Source: Symbiodinium natans
Taxonomy: Eukaryota; Sar; Dinophyceae; Suessiales; Symbiodiniaceae
Direction of reading: 5' to 3'
Assembly (NCBI GenBank): GCA_905221605.1
Contig: CAJNDS010001435.1
Coordinates: 729,001-793,000 of the forward strand
DNA length: 64,000 nucleotides
Position 1 is the first letter of the stretch. Every line of letters begins with the position of its first letter. Shown here one piece after another: positions 46,501 through 59,659 of this stretch. The translations under genes were made by a program, and so were the position numbers. Under the pieces are notes generated by a model that was not told the DNA's origin, did not search any database, and was given only the letters and a program-made list of their open reading frames with translations.

Positions 46501-48996
46501 ACCTGATGCGCCTTTTATTTGATCGTTTCTTCAGGCCCCGTCAGTATCCCTTCATCTCGAATATTTCCGCACAACCACAACACAAAGCGGAGGTGTCTGC
46601 GCCTTCCGAGACGTCGGAGGCCTCGACAGAGGCCTCGACAGTTTCTCTCAGGTTTCGTTGGGGGTTTCAACCCTATGAACCCTAAAGTCAGGGTGTCAGG
46701 GTTTAGGGTTTTGGGAGTTCGGGTCGACCTAAACGCACAACGTTCTCCATTAGTAGCAAAAGCCCTTTTTTTTGGGTGGGTCGAAGGTTGGAGGCCCTCC
46801 TTCATGGCTCCAAGGTGGGCCTTCGAGGTGTCACCGCCTTGTGCAAAAGGGGTCCTAACGCCTAAGCCCTAAACCCTAAATCCTAAAGTTAAATCAGTCA
46901 TAACCCTGCTTGTAGTGTTACAAGTCTCCAGATCCGATGAGCTCCAAGGGAGAGTTGCAAGCTTGAGGATGTGTCCGGGTTCTGCGCATGATCAGTCCAT
47001 GATCGAACTTGCCTCAAGCTTCCTCACAATAGAGGGGCCGGCCACTGACACAGCTCCAACTGCTGATATCATTGTACCGACACTCAGTGCCCAGAACGAA
47101 GCAAGGACTCGCTTCGCCAGAAAGAGAGGTGCACCAAGATCAGCTCAGATATGCTGCTTCAAGGTTGAGCTAGTGTGCCTTCTTGCATCTGCTGTAAGAC
47201 GTTCCTCTGGGCGAGTCCACATTGCCAGGGTGCCATCTGCATACGTGCCCGAAGAACGGTCGACCCCCCTGCAAACCTTGTCCGCCTTGCCCCTAGGCCC
47301 TCCAAACATTTCCAAACCCGGAGCCCAACCGTCATCAACCGCAGGCCTACCTGCCCTCGATCCGACATGAAGAAGCTGAGGGAGTGTGAGCCATAGTCAA
47401 AGACCTTGTAGAAGTCCCACCGTGTTTCCCATCGTGTGTTTGACTGTGGTGTCTCTATCAGCTCTAAACCCTAAACCCCATTTAAACCCTCAACCCTACA
47501 CCCTAAACCCTAGACCCTAAACCCTAAACCGTGAACCCTAAACCCTAAACCCTAAACCCTATGTAGTCCTTTCTCCTCATGTTACGGTGTTGAGGAGGAT
47601 GTCGAGCATTCTTTTCACCGCATCTTTTGCATGCCGAGAGCCGACACTTGGTCTCACAATCTGTTGGTTCCCCCCCTTGAGCACCAGGGATCTTTACATT
47701 GAGGGTTCAGGGTTCAGGGTTCAGGGATGTTCACAGTCCAGGGTTTAGGGTTTAGGGTTTAGGGTTTAGGGTTTAGGGTTCAGGATACTCATCCACCGGA
47801 CGACCTCCAAAGAATTGTAGTTTTGAAACGTCCGTGGCCACCATTGCGTGGGAACTTCCATGCAAAGTTCTTGGCTTGTCGGCTTCTATGGAGCAAGAGG
47901 GCGCCGACCAAGTGTGAAAAGGAACTGATTCACTCGATGTCGATGTTACTTTCACTCTCCTTCGCAACCGCAGACAGAGTATCAGCTTACCCTGGGGTTT
48001 GGGGGTTTAGGGGTTTAGGGGGGTCAGGGGTTTCGGGGTTTAGGGGTTTAAGGGGGTTAGGGGGGTTAGGGGGGTCAGGGGTTTAGGGGTTTAGGGGCTT
48101 GGGTGTTTTTTTCCGAGGGTGGCATGGCGTCAGTTCAGGGGTCGCCATAGAATGCAACATAGCTCCGCGAATTCCATCGCGAGGTGCCTGGTTTTTGAAG
48201 GAACACGCCCACGCTCGCTTTCTGACATTTACGAGCCTTGGTCTTATCTTGAAACATGGTTCTCAGTATCTATCTAAGGTTTATCTTTCTACATGTAGTT
48301 GGATTGCTGGCATGGACCCCCCAAAATGAGCAATCCAACCCTTACACTCCGCGGAAGCACTCTAGGCCTTTCCCCTCTTGTAGAAGCTCTCCTGTCGGAT
48401 TCAAAATTTTTTCCTTAAACTAGGGTTTACGATTTACGGCCTACGGTTAAGGTTCAGGGTTGAGGTTCGGGGGCTTAGGTTTTGGGAGTTAGGGCTTCAT
48501 GAGGGTTCAGTTCGACTCGGATCATCTGAGAGGGATGGTTTTGGGCACTGCCAACTCAACGCAAGGCCCAGCATGCTAGGAAAGCCTGCATGCAGCCGTC
48601 GCTTAGGTCGGTCGAATGGGGCTTCGGATAAGTCTGCCTAGCCCATGTGAGGTTCAGGTCATACAAGATTTCAGCTGTTGGATTTCTTCGGAGCTCTAAG
48701 CTGTACAGTCCTCGACCCGAAGTCCTACAAACTCTAGGCCCGAACCCCTAAAACCTAAGCTCAGAGTTTTCATGCTCATGGACATCGTGCGTCCTGGACT
48801 GATATGGAGAAGTTAGCCTGCTGCTACTGCTGCTACTACCACTACTGCTAGCAAGCGGTCTTGTGGAAATAAGGGTTTGTTGTTTCGGTATTTAGAGTTT
48901 AAGGTTTCGGTTGTCAACGCGTTGCGAAATCTGTCTTGGCTCCAAGTCATCTTTGCCAAACAAACTCGAGCCGATTGTCGTTTGTCGCATTCTGCC
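46501..48996. repeat. Interval with telomere-like arrays, no recognised gene
   Basis: CCCTAAA at 47,464-47,562 and TTTAGGG at 47,698-47,790, plus GGGGTTTAGGGG-type variants at 47,995-48,100. The 151-codon frame at 46,915-47,370 is open but not recognised. A GCT/ACT-rich run lies at 48,820-48,850. Confidence 0.55.
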
Positions 48997-49452
48997 ATGA
49001 TTTCCATGCAGCGGCTGCTCGCTATGTGCCTCCTGGGTGCGGTTTGCAGCGTGCGCGAGGAGGGCTTAGCCTCAGGTCCTCTGCACACTGCCGTCTTCAA
49101 CGAGCATGTTGGGGCCATTGCGCCCCTGGTGGCCGAGGGTGAGCCTGTGAATGAACTTCAAGAAGGCGTCACGCCTTTGGGCATGGCCTGTAAGACGGGT
49201 AACCCGGGTCTCGTGGAGGCGCTCCTTGAGAACAATGCGGATCCGAACATGAAGACCGGCCCCCACCGGAAGAAGGAGCTGCCCCTGGGGATAGCCGCCT
49301 ATGCTGACAACTACAACATCGGCGTGGTGCGGGCCTTGCTGAGTGCCAAGGCCAACGCAGGTGCCGTTGACGACTACGGAAAGAGCGCCTTAGCGTATGC
49401 TCAAGAGCGCCAGCGGACTGCAATCGCGCAAGAGATCACCAAGGCTCAGTAA
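48997..49452 (+). CDS. Ankyrin-repeat-like protein with signal peptide, 151 aa
   Basis: ATG 48997 gives a leader MISMQRLLAMCLLGAVCS, a plausible signal peptide. Three ankyrin-type repeats follow: GPLHTAVFNEHVGAIAPLVA (~27-58), GVTPLGMACKTGNPGLVEAL (~57-90, with LLENNADPN), and LPLGIAAYADNYNIGVVRAL (~94-128, with LLSAKANAGAVDDYGKSALA). The x-T-P-L-x-x-A and G-A/A-D-P-N features are clear. The combination of signal peptide and short ankyrin array is unusual for cytosolic adaptors and suggests export or organelle targeting. No intron is needed. Confidence 0.75.
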   Translation: MISMQRLLAMCLLGAVCSVREEGLASGPLHTAVFNEHVGAIAPLVAEGEPVNELQEGVTPLGMACKTGNPGLVEALLENNADPNMKTGPHRKKELPLGIAAYADNYNIGVVRALLSAKANAGAVDDYGKSALAYAQERQRTAIAQEITKAQ

Positions 49453-50731
49453 GAGCAGCTCGAGCAGCTCTCAGGTTCCAGTTGTGGGCTCTTTGCACAC
49501 CGCGCCTCGGGGGCAGTGCTCGCACCAAGAAGTGCTGCTCATGTACCTCAATGTTCTGCATCCCACGCTTTGTGGGTCTGAGAACCTTAGTCACTCGCCC
49601 GACGTTGGAAGAGGATGGGGGCCCAGCAGGTGTTTCAAAGGTCGGGCTTAGGACTCAGGGATTTGTCGAGGGGTCTGAACAATTTGCGAGAACATCCCTT
49701 ATCCTGATCGTCCACTTTGCATCTGTGCCATACTTACTCCAAAACACCCTAAGCCCTAAACCCTAAGGCTGAACCCTAAAGCCTAAACCCTAAACCGTGA
49801 GCCCTGTAAGAGGGGTCTGAGGCTTGAAGAGCCTCGGGCCATCAGAAGAAAGTTGTCGCTTCAAGCAGGTGTAGGGAGTAGGGCTTAGGGCTTGGGACTT
49901 AGTGTGTGGTGTGTAGGGCTCAGGGTTTAGGGTGCAAGGTTTAGGGTGTGGGTTTAAGACTAGTTTCGGTCATGGGGGGAAAATTTCCAGGCTTTGCGGG
50001 TGACGAATCCATAGCCTACTCCTCAAATCCTACAAACCCCTCACTTACTGAACCACACAGACTTCACAGACTTGTACTCTGCTCAGATAGGACGACTTGA
50101 ACATCCAAAATCTAAAAACCGGCTAGAGCATAGACAATGTTCTATGGCGAGAATGTATCTTCCGCAGGAGAGGAATCTCTAATCATGTATCATGTATTAG
50201 AGCCCAGCGCTTGCCCCAATAAAATCGAGCACCTCAAGACCCAAAACGATCGAACATCAAGAAGAACATAGTATAATCATAATCAAATCGTGAAGCACAT
50301 CCCTCCACTTCATGGAACATGAAGAGAGAAGAAACCAACACCCTATATAAGAATAGTAATTCTATTCCTACTGCTACTACTACTACTACTACGACGACGA
50401 CGACGAATAATAATAAAATCACACTAACAATAATCATAATAAGAATAATGAATAATATTATGAATGAATAATAATAGGAATAATACTACTAAGCATAGTC
50501 GTCATAATACGAATACTGATAACAATTGTACTAAGAACATAGAAATAAAAACTTGTCCTGTCACACAAATATTTAGATTTGATCCGTTGATGCATATCTA
50601 ACTTTAAAGTTTACAGACTCTTTGTTTGTATTCTAGCCATTAGTTCAAACATGACCGAATCAAACTCTACGTCCTGCGCTTCTTCAGCATATACAAAACT
50701 GTGATCTCCCTATTCGTTTTCGCTTGATGCT

Positions 50732-50768
<37 letters not shown>

Positions 50769-51590
50769 TTTTTTGTATGATGCTACGAAGCATTTTGTAA
50801 ACTGGGAGCTTGTTTATGATGAGTACTGATATAAGCATACAAGGAAGAGCAGAATTCATGAATGGTTTCTCTTTGTATAAGTTAATTGACATAGTTTTTG
50901 TAAGCCACATTTTTCATGAAATATAACTGTGTATGTATATATATATATGTAGTATTGCATGGATATCTAGATAGACAGGTACATCAAAAACATCTATCTA
51001 TCTATATTTATATATATGTGTATATTGTGTTTATTATGCTTTTGTTACTCTGTGCTTCGTCAAAGCAAAGCCCTTCTAGACTCTTCAACACCAGTAAGCC
51101 CCACCGAATCTTCTGAAAAGCCCCCCCCCCCCCCCCCCCCAAAGTCCTCCAAAGTTCCCCCCTCGTGCCTGCGGCGTTCGGCTCCCAGGAACGGATAGTG
51201 GAACTGAAATCTTTCCCGGTAGCTAATTCATGTTTTGTGACGCCTCCAAAACCTTGTGGAGATAACCAGGCGCCGGGGAGCAGGGGGCAGATACCCAGAA
51301 CCCCAAACCCTGACCCTGAACTGCAGCAGGTTGCCTTACCCAGCATTCGGAGGGCTGGAGGGGTGGCTCTCAGATTGGGGGGTCTCGTTTTTTTGTTTTG
51401 GGAGAGGTGGGGTGGTGGGGGCGGGGGGGAGGCCTTTTATTGGTTTTGCTTTTGTGGCCTTTTCCGCTAGCTCTTGGGGGGGTAAGGATGCAGGGGATGC
51501 GTAGACGAATCTGGCGATCAACCGCATGTTGGTCCGCAGCGGTGGTTTACTTGTCACCTCGCTTTTGGGTTTGTAGAGCTTCGAGGTTGA

Positions 51591-51717
51591 GTGCCCCCCG
51601 AAATGGTGGGAGGTTACGAAAGTGAGGGACCCCTTACCGAGACTCCCCAAATGGTAGGACTCCCTGAGAGTAAGAGGACCCCAAGAAGGTACCCCGAATT
51701 TCGGAAACCCCCCCCAG
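51591..51717 (+). repeat. Dispersed repeat matching the GST intron
   Basis: 127 bp. It shares ordered blocks with the intron at 23,478-23,575, including the 3' terminal CCCCAGGT. Here the repeat is not inside a recognised gene, though it could be in an unrecognised intron. Confidence 0.65.
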
Positions 51718-51806
51718 GTAGAATCCTGTATCCTAGGCCCGAAGCCCTGAAGCTTGGCCACCGGGATGATTCGAACCTCAAGGGCTTGTTCGGTTTAGGG
51801 TTGAGT

Positions 51807-51909
51807 TTGGGTTGTTCCCCCCTTGCACCAACAGTCCTTACTAGGGCTTATAGTACCCCCTACTACAATTCCTTTTAAGGACTGTTAGTATACGGGGGAA
51901 CATCCCAAG
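51807..51909. mobile_element. Foldback element family 1, copy C
   Basis: Arms GTTCCCCCCTTGCACCAACAG and its inverted partner CTGTTAGTATACGGGGGAAC, ending CATCCCAAG. It follows a TTTAGGG unit, as copy D does. Confidence 0.8.
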
Positions 51910-52215
51910 GTGCTGGTCGAGATTGAGGGGACTCCCGAGCCTGCTTGTTTGGGCCAGGCGTTGTCATTCTTGGTGCGACGGAATGCCCGACCAACGAAGC
52001 ATCATGGATGCTGCGAGGGTGCCTCCCCCTGAGGGAGGGTTTGGGGTTTAGGGTTTAGGGTTTAGGGTTTAGGGTTTAGGGTTTAGGGTTCAGATGGCCC
52101 TTCTTTTGGCTTCGTGGGTTCCTATAGACGGGATCATACCATGACTGAGGGGGCGCGCCCCTGAAGCCTACCCCCGAAGTCCAAGACCCTCATCCCACTT
52201 GCTCCGTCGTTGCAG

Positions 52216-55200
52216 GTACTTCCAGCCGGGGCACCCAGAAAGCTCAGAGCCCACAAGGAGCCTGTGCGCCCAGAACCTGTGCACCCCAGGTGAGACATTG
52301 TAGCCTTATAGCCTTATAGCCCTGTAGATCCTAAATCCTAAATCCTCAATCCTAAGCCCTAAACATGCAGCCCTAAACCCTCGACACTACACCTTATGCT
52401 TCCGACGTTGCTGAAGCATGGCAACCTTCAAAGGGGCTGCTCTGCCTGTCTGAAGAAGATTTTCTTCACGGCATCTCTTCTATTGCCCCCCCGCTCCCCC
52501 ACAGCGCATCTGTCACATGAGTGCTATCGTTCATGCTGAGCCCTGGCAGCTCCATTTCTGCTGGTGCCACTGTGTCTGCCTAGTTCCTGCGAGCGCATTC
52601 CGGCGCAAGGTCGTCTTTGTGGTGGTGAACATCGTCAGCCTGTACTTGATCTACAGCTACTTCCACCTGGTTCCGATGCTGCAGAGCCAGAGCACGGACG
52701 AGAAAAGGCTTCCTCGACTCCTCGACCCTGCGCCCTGAACCCTAATCTCCACAACCCCAAGTCCCACAAACTCCAAGTTCCCCTGGTTCTTAGTAGGGAA
52801 TGAGGGAATGAGAGCCCTATTTATACCCTTTAAGGGATTATATAGGATCCCTATTTCTTCATTCCCTGCTAAGAACCAGCCAGAGTTTCCAGTCCTGCTG
52901 GCAACCCCCGAGATTGCTGCCATCCCCCCGGCCCCTTTCTTTCACATAATGGCCCGAACACCGGCTTGGGGTTCAGGAAAAGACTCCAACCCCCAAAACC
53001 CTAAACCCGAAACCCCAAACCCTGAACCCAAAACTCCAACCCTAAACCCTAAACCCTGGACCCTGAACCCTTTGTGAGCTTCCACCTCAAGTTCTGAGCC
53101 CTAAACGTCCCCTCCATCCGGGGGGCCCCGAGCGGCGCCAGATATCACACTGGTCTCATCCAGACGGCTGTGTTCAACGGTGCCGGGGGCCCCGGGATTG
53201 TTGATGCATGTCCTCTAGGTTTAGTAATAATGGTACAAGAACATACACTAATATGAATAACAATAATGTAAACATGATGTTTGTAGTAAAATAGTAGGAA
53301 TATAGCAAAATAGCAATGATGGCATTTTATGACATCTTTCCAAGTCCTTGTGGGCCACGGGTCTTCGTGCGCTTCACTAGCGGGCAGGGGTTGTTAAGGG
53401 GCCCAGGTGGGGTTTAGGCGATTGAGGATGTAGAGGTTCAGGGTTTCAGTGTCTGGGGTTCCAGGGTCCCAGCCGGGTACCCAAGTACTTCTTCGGGAGG
53501 CTCCAAGGTGGATGGTAGGTTTAGGAGTGGTCTTGCGAAGGTATAGAGGCCAGCGTCGGCCACCAATTTCTAGACCCTAGCCCCTAAACCCTAAACCGAG
53601 ATCTCCTTCATGCTCATGATCTGCTACCTGCGGGCCGCCAGCACCCCAGAGGATGGAGTCCGGAACCTGCGATTTTAGGGTTTAGGGTTTGGGTTTAGGG
53701 TTTGGCGTGTACAGAGCCGGGCAGGGCGATTCCTTGAAGCAAAGGGTGTAGCAGGCTTCAAGAGCCCAAGACCGTTTATGAGAGGGTTTAGGGTTCAGGG
53801 TTTAGGGTTTAAGGTTTTTTGTGTGGATCAGGTTTCCCCACAGCGCGGAAGATTTGGTTTAGCTCTGACCGTATGCTGGGTCAACCGGATGCTTGGTCAA
53901 GGTCGCCACGAATCCAGGAAACATTCCTTCGAAGGAGGCGGGGCTCCCGGGGGGCTGGAAAGACCTCATGTGACAGTAGGATGTGCAGGGGTAGTCTCTC
54001 TGTGGCCGTCACGAATGCACTGAGCCACACGTTCGTCCTCTGCCGGGATCGGGCCTTGTTTTGATTTTTTTCGGTTGCAGTCGTGTTTCATCAGCAATCC
54101 GCAGCAATTTCAGCAGCAGAAGGGCGTCGAAAAGAGGCAGATTGATTCGTACTTCAGGTGGTTGGAGTTTAGCTCAAGGTCTGTTGAAGGAGGGGTGTGG
54201 GGCGACGTGTGGCTCCAAAAGCCTGAGGCCCAAAGCCCTCGCCCCTTCATCAGGAAGATGATCGCTGGGAGTACGTACCGGATCGGCGTATACAGCAGCC
54301 GGACACGAAGGATTCGCCAGGGAGCAAAGACCCTCCTGAGAGCATGGGAACTCCAGTGTAAGAGCGTGAATGTTGGCTTTCCTGTAGAACCTTGTAGACC
54401 AATCGGCCTGTAATGTTCGGGCAGACGACGCACAAGAACGCCCCTCGTAACCGCAGAGCGACTTTCGCGTTAACAAACAGATCATTTGGGGGTTCTTCTC
54501 AGGGGTTTAAACTATAAGCCTTGAGCCCTCAACCCCTCAACCCCTGAATCCCTGAACCCCTCAACCCCTCAACCCCCTCAAACCTCCGCTCTGAACCATC
54601 GAAGGGCTTTGCAACTCCTCCATGTCGGAGGAGAAGAAGAAAACAGGAGAGCGCCGACACTGCAAGTGGTGCGCGAAGTGACCCACCTGCCGCATGAGCA
54701 GAGCCGTGGATCGATCACCACAAACACGGACCCCTCCCTGAAGCCTAAACCCTAAACCCTAAACCCTAAACCCTAAACCCTGAACCCTGGACCCAAAACC
54801 TAAACTAAACCCTACACCCCTAAACCCTGGCCCTAAACCCTAACCCCCAAACTCTAAACCTTAAAAAGCCCTACGTCCTAAGTTGCGGAAATCAATGGCC
54901 AGGTACAAGCCCGACAGATGTCACCATTGCCGTGTGTGCTGCGCGCCCAGCTTTCCACACTCTGCCCTTTCTTTCGCTGTAGGGCTCAGAGGGTTTAGGG
55001 TTTAGGGTTTAGGGTTTAGGGCTTAGGCTGTTTTTTGGGGCTTGATGTTTATGGTCCTTGAGGTGCCTGGTTGCCTCCGGGACCGGCTTACTGGCTCCCC
55101 TGAAGAGTGAGATGCAGCCCAAATATTTAGTTCCTCTGGCCTTATGAAGTATTTAGGTCTTATAGGTTTCAGGGTTCGGAAGATGGACCGAACCCCAGCT

Positions 55201-58200
55201 AGTTTGAACCCCCCGAGGCCCCCGAAAGTCCGAATGTGAGGCAAGACGTGCATCCTCAAGATGGATCACCACTGCCCCTGGATCTACAACTGCGTAGGCT
55301 TCAGGCGCGCCCCCCCTTTCAAAACTCCCCAAGCTCCTGCTTCGGTAAAGTTGGGCTTGCTATTGGGGGTTCAGGGCTTTGAGGTTTAGGGTTTAGGGTT
55401 TAGGGTTTAGGGTTTAGGGTTTCGGGTTGAGGGTTTAGGGTACTTGTGATTCCTGGGGCGTTGAGGCAAGGTGGGGCTTCATGGGATTGGCTTTTGAGGC
55501 GAGTTGTGGGGTTCGGGAGGGTGTTTGGGAAACCCTAAACCCTAAGCCCTAAGCCCTAAGCCCTAAACCCTAAACCCCAAACCCTAAACCCTAAACCCTC
55601 AACAAGGGGGTTGCCCCCCTCCCCCCCTCTTCCCCCTCTTTGCAGGAATCACAAGTACTTCTTCCTGCTGCTTCTCTACTCCGCGGCCGCCTGCAACTTC
55701 ATCACTATCACCATGATCCCGCCCGGGCCTCGCTCTCCAGAGCTTCCGTTAAAACCTGTCAGAAACAAGGGTTTAGGGTTTGGGGTTTTTTCGGTTGGGG
55801 CTTTAGGGTTTAGGGTTTAGGGTTTGGGGTTTAGGGTTTGGGATTTAGGGTTTAGAGTTCAGGAAAAAACCGGAGTGTCTCCTAAAGTCCCCAAACCCTA
55901 AGTAAGCCCTTCCCCTTCAGGGGCTCCAAGTGCTTCCTGGTTTTGTTGGCCTAGGGTTGCATTTGCTTGGCTTAGGGCTCAGAAGCCTTGTAAGTAGCAT
56001 TGCAAGTAGGGTAACTAGAGCTATAATCTTATGCGGGGTACTTGCAACCCGAGTTGTAAGTATTGAGCGAAGCAAGTGCTTCAGGTTCCGTGCTCTGTTT
56101 TGCGGCGCTTGGGGGCTGGGGGGGCGGGCTATGGCTCAAGCATCGCGGGGGCTCACTCAAGCATCGCGAGGGTTTACTTTGGGGGCTTCAGGGCTTCCGG
56201 GCTTCGGGTTTCGGGTTTGGGGCGAAGCTGTCAAGGACTTCGGAGTTTGGCTTTTGGGGGTCTTGGAGAGCGTCCATAGCCATGCGGCTTTGTGGGGAAT
56301 AGGGGGTCCTAAACCCTGAGCCCCCGAAAACCTCGCGCTCCTCCGAGGACGGTGCAGGCCGCTGTCGAGCAGAACTCTGCGTTTGCGCAGATGCGCTGGT
56401 CTCAGTTGCCCTAAGAGCGTGTAGGTCGTCCCCCCTCTTCACCGCATCGCACATTGCTCTAGATTCCTGCCCAGCCCGCAAAACTTAGCAGTAGCATATT
56501 GCCCCAACCCTGAACCTTAAACCCTAATTCCTAAACCCTAAACCCTAAAACCTAAACCCTAAACCCTAAACCCTAAACCCTAAACCCTAAACCCTAAACC
56601 TTACATCCTTAGAGCCCTTGTTAATCACCTCAGACCACGAGGTTCCTCGTGCTTTTTGCCGAGACGCTGTCAGCTTTCCTGGGGATTCTGATCCTTGGCA
56701 TGCACTGTGCCCCCTAACCCTTACTTGGAGGTTCACGGGAATTGAGAAGTAGAGTGGCAAAACTTATAGGCACTTGTAGCTTCACCTAGAAGTACCTCTG
56801 AACCTCCAAGTAGCCAAACCCTTCAAGCGGGCTTTTGAGCAAGTTTCCAAAATGCATTGGTTTCGCTAAACTCCTTCTTAGCTGGAGGGTTCAACGTGTG
56901 CTCTGCACACTCGAAACCCCAAGCCCTAACCTAAACCCTAAACCCTAAACACCCTTGAAGAGGTCTGTAAGGCACACGCCGTGCACCCTCGCACCTCATC
57001 CCCTGAGCCGCAACTCGCTTTGCGCCCAGGATCACCCTCTTCTTCCTCTTTCACATCTGGCTCATGCTGCAGGCTTTGAAGCACTAAGCCCCCGGGATTC
57101 TGAATGCTGAAATCCTTGGAGGCGAAAAAACGGCCTTCAACCCTCAACCCTCAACCCCAAACACCCCAAACCCCAAACCCTCAACCCCAAACCACAAACC
57201 CCTAAACTCCAAACCCTGAAACCCTGCAATCGCCAAACTCCCGATTGTTCTGATAACTCCCGGTGAAGGCCATGACCACCATCGAGTTCTGCGAGAAGAG
57301 CAGCAAGAACCAGAGAGCCACACTGAGCCTCCCCAATGGGGTTGGGAGGGAGTTTAGGGTTTAGGGTGGGTTTAGAGTTTAGGGGGTTTAGGGTTTACGG
57401 TTTAGGGGGTTTAGGGTTTGGGGTTAAGGGTTAAGGGTTTCGGGTTTAGGGTTCAAGTCTTGGGGGTTTAGGGCTGTAGGATTTGGCGTTGATCGGGGTG
57501 GGGGGGGCCCTTTGGGCGCATGCGTGCTGAGGGTGCCTGTATGTCTATCCCGACATGGATCCTGCTAGGGCCTGCCCATTGCGCAAGGACCTCCACGAGC
57601 CCCGGCTTTGGTACAGGGCGTGCCCCCTGCAAACCCCCTTAACCCTAAGCCCGAAATCCTAAACCCTAAGCCCTAAACCCTAAGCCCTAAACCCTCACCC
57701 TAAACCCGAAACCCTGATCCCTGATCCCCAAACCCTGAACCCCAACCCTGAACCCGAAGCCTGTCCCCGATGGGGAAGCAACCTCACGCCGAGGATGTCG
57801 CCTCTCAGGAGTGTTGGGCTTCTAGAAAGCCCCTGACCCTAACACCCCAAACCTGAACCCACAGCCTTTGAACACAAAAAAACCCCAAAACCTTAAACCT
57901 AAAGCCTCAAACCCTTAAACACTAAAACACCCTAAACCCAACAAAACCTGAAACCTCAAACACGAAACTGCCTGGCAGTTTACTGAGGCTTCGGGGGCTC
58001 CGTGCACGACCGTGGCATCAACGGCAATGCCTTCCTGACACGTTGAACTCAGAGGTTTAAGGTTTAAGGCTCGAGGTTCCCAAATTCCTAAACTTTAAGC
58101 CCTAGAAACCCTAAATTATGAAGCCTAGACCTAGGGTTTAGGGCTTCGGGTTGAGGGTGTAGTGGCTATGGGTCAGGGTTTGGGGCAGTGTAGCTCATGC

Positions 58201-59230
58201 CTTTGAGGTTAGGGTTTCAGGGCTTCGGGTTTCGGGGGAACTTCAAGCAGAGCAGCATGCGCAGGCCCTAAACCCTAAACCCCAAACCCCAAACCCTAAA
58301 CCCTAAACCCCAAACCCCAAACCCCAAACCCTAAACCCTGAACGCGCAGATTCGTGCCGTGCTCGGCGACTGGATGATCCTGTGGCTGCTGCCCTGCGCT
58401 CGGCTTGTTTAGGGTTTTAGGGTTTTAGGGTTTTAGGGTTTAGGGTTTAGGGTGTTAGGTTGTTAGGTTGTTAGGTTGTTAGGTTGTTAGGTTGTTAGGT
58501 TGTTAGGGTGTTAGGGTGTTAGGGTTTAGGGCTTAGGGTCTAGGGCTTAGGCGGTTTAGGGTTTAGGAGCATTCAACGCCCCCCCCCACACACCCCAAAC
58601 CCTCCTGCATCCACGCAGTCAGATTTCGCACTCGCTCAGCAGGGCCGATGCACAAAATTCCGAGCCTGCACCTCAAAGAGAGTACCGAGGCCAGTGTCAC
58701 CCCCTACTGGCAGTGGCACCGACTTTGCCATGGTTTGGGGCCCAAGTGCGGTGTTGCGGGGGGGATAGTTGGAGCCCAAGCAACCTGGAAGCTCTTCTTA
58801 AGGTGCTCACATGATGTTGCCTTACGATTGTTATACCGGTAAGTCATACAGTATCCTTCTTCTGGTACTCAAAGATGGGCTGTATATTAAGTAGTACAGC
58901 ATCCTTACCATGATGAGCTAACTAAACTTCCTTAGCAAGAGCCTTGCCAAAGCTTGCTGTCCCCCCCCCCCCCGCCATGCCTCTGCACATGGGCAGTCCT
59001 CTAGGTTAGGGCCCCATTTAGTCCTGATGTATAGTACGGCACCCTTACAATACGGACCCCAAACCCCAGACCCAAACCCTACACTCCAAACCCTAAACCC
59101 TAAACCCGAATTTACAGAACTACCCCACATCCGCAAGGAGCACGATGCGGACCCCTTCATCACCAAGACCCTCGAGCAAGAAAGGGGCTTGCGCAAGAAG
59201 CTGCGGCAGGCCTTCAAACCATGGGGATTA
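52216..59230 (+). CDS. DHHC-type protein S-acyltransferase, at least 12 exons
   Basis: Integral-membrane palmitoyltransferase of endomembranes. Exons as read (approximate where marked ~): 52216-52289, ~52505-52700 (membrane segment [19 protein letters not shown]), ~53131-53179 ([12 protein letters not shown]), 53601-~53651 ([14 protein letters not shown]), ~54625-54679 ([10 protein letters not shown]), 54903-~54940 ([12 protein letters not shown]), ~55241-55304 ([18 protein letters not shown]), 55646-~55715 ([18 protein letters not shown]), 56642-~56710 ([17 protein letters not shown]), 57030-57072 ([14 protein letters not shown]), 57269-~57318 ([10 protein letters not shown]), 58350-~58410 ([16 protein letters not shown]), 59118-~59222. 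The zinc-finger Cys/His set, the catalytic DHHC and the TTxE motif are all present. Two junctions (55304/55646 and 57072/57269) are clear GC-AG introns. Introns are mostly telomere-like repeats. The N-terminus and last exon are uncertain. Confidence 0.8.
52783..52879. mobile_element. Foldback element family 2, copy 2
   Basis: 97-bp near-palindrome CTGGTTCTTAGTAGGGAATG ... CATTCCCTGCTAAGAACCAG. It is related to 25,940-26,062 and lies within the DHHC gene span; it too ends in CAG, followed by open sequence ([13 protein letters not shown]) that could be an exon. Confidence 0.8.
53215..53335. other. Short AT-rich patch in a DHHC intron
   Basis: About 120 bp of AT-rich sequence with AATAATGGTA and ATAGTA words, similar in texture to the (AATAGT)n insertion at 31,049. 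Its boundaries are not clear. Confidence 0.4.
56722..56812. mobile_element. Foldback element, TACTTGGAGGTTCA arms
   Basis: Perfect 14-bp inverted termini TACTTGGAGGTTCA / TGAACCTCCAAGTA, 91 bp overall, in a DHHC intron. The same terminal word occurs at 42,453-42,465, 59,715-59,735, 20,140-20,155 and 61,443. Confidence 0.65.
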
Positions 59231-59558
59231 GGGTTTAGTGAGGTTTAGGGACCCTAAACCCTAAACCCTAAACCCTAAACCCTAAACCCTAAACCCTAAA
59301 CCCTAAACCCTAAACCCTAAACCCTAAACCCTAAACCCTAAACCCTAAACCCCAAACCCTTTTGTGCGGGCACTCCCGGGAACTCCTTGGGTCCTCGAGG
59401 GCTCCTTTCTGGGCTCCTGAAACCTCGGGCTGCTTGAGGTGTATTGATTTGTGCTTTAGACCCTAAAGGGTTTAGGGTTTAGGGTTTAGGGTTTAGGGTT
59501 TAGGGTTTAGGGTTTAGGGTTTAGGGTTTAGGGTTTAGGGGTAACCAAGGGCTGAGAG

Positions 59559-59659
59559 TTGGGATGTTCCCGCCTTGTACTAACAGTCCTTAAATGGTAT
59601 TCTAATAGGAGGTACTACAATCCCTATTCAGGACTGTTAGTGCAGGGGGGGAACGTCCT
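59559..59659. mobile_element. Foldback element family 1, copy D
   Basis: TTGGGATGTTCCCGCCTTGTA... and its inverted partner GGACTGTTAGTGCAGGGGGG, right after a TTTAGGG array. Confidence 0.8.

Larger units (their letters stand above)
49453..52215. other. Intergenic interval, AT-rich microsatellites and dispersed repeats
   Basis: No gene is recognised. It contains an AT-rich part (50,200-51,010) with (CTA)n running into (CGA)n and (ATA)n at 50,365-50,418 and (TA)n at 50,735-50,762, a C-run at 51,121-51,140, the GST-intron-like repeat at 51,591-51,717, a foldback element at 51,807-51,909, and a TTTAGGG array at 52,035-52,092. Confidence 0.65.
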
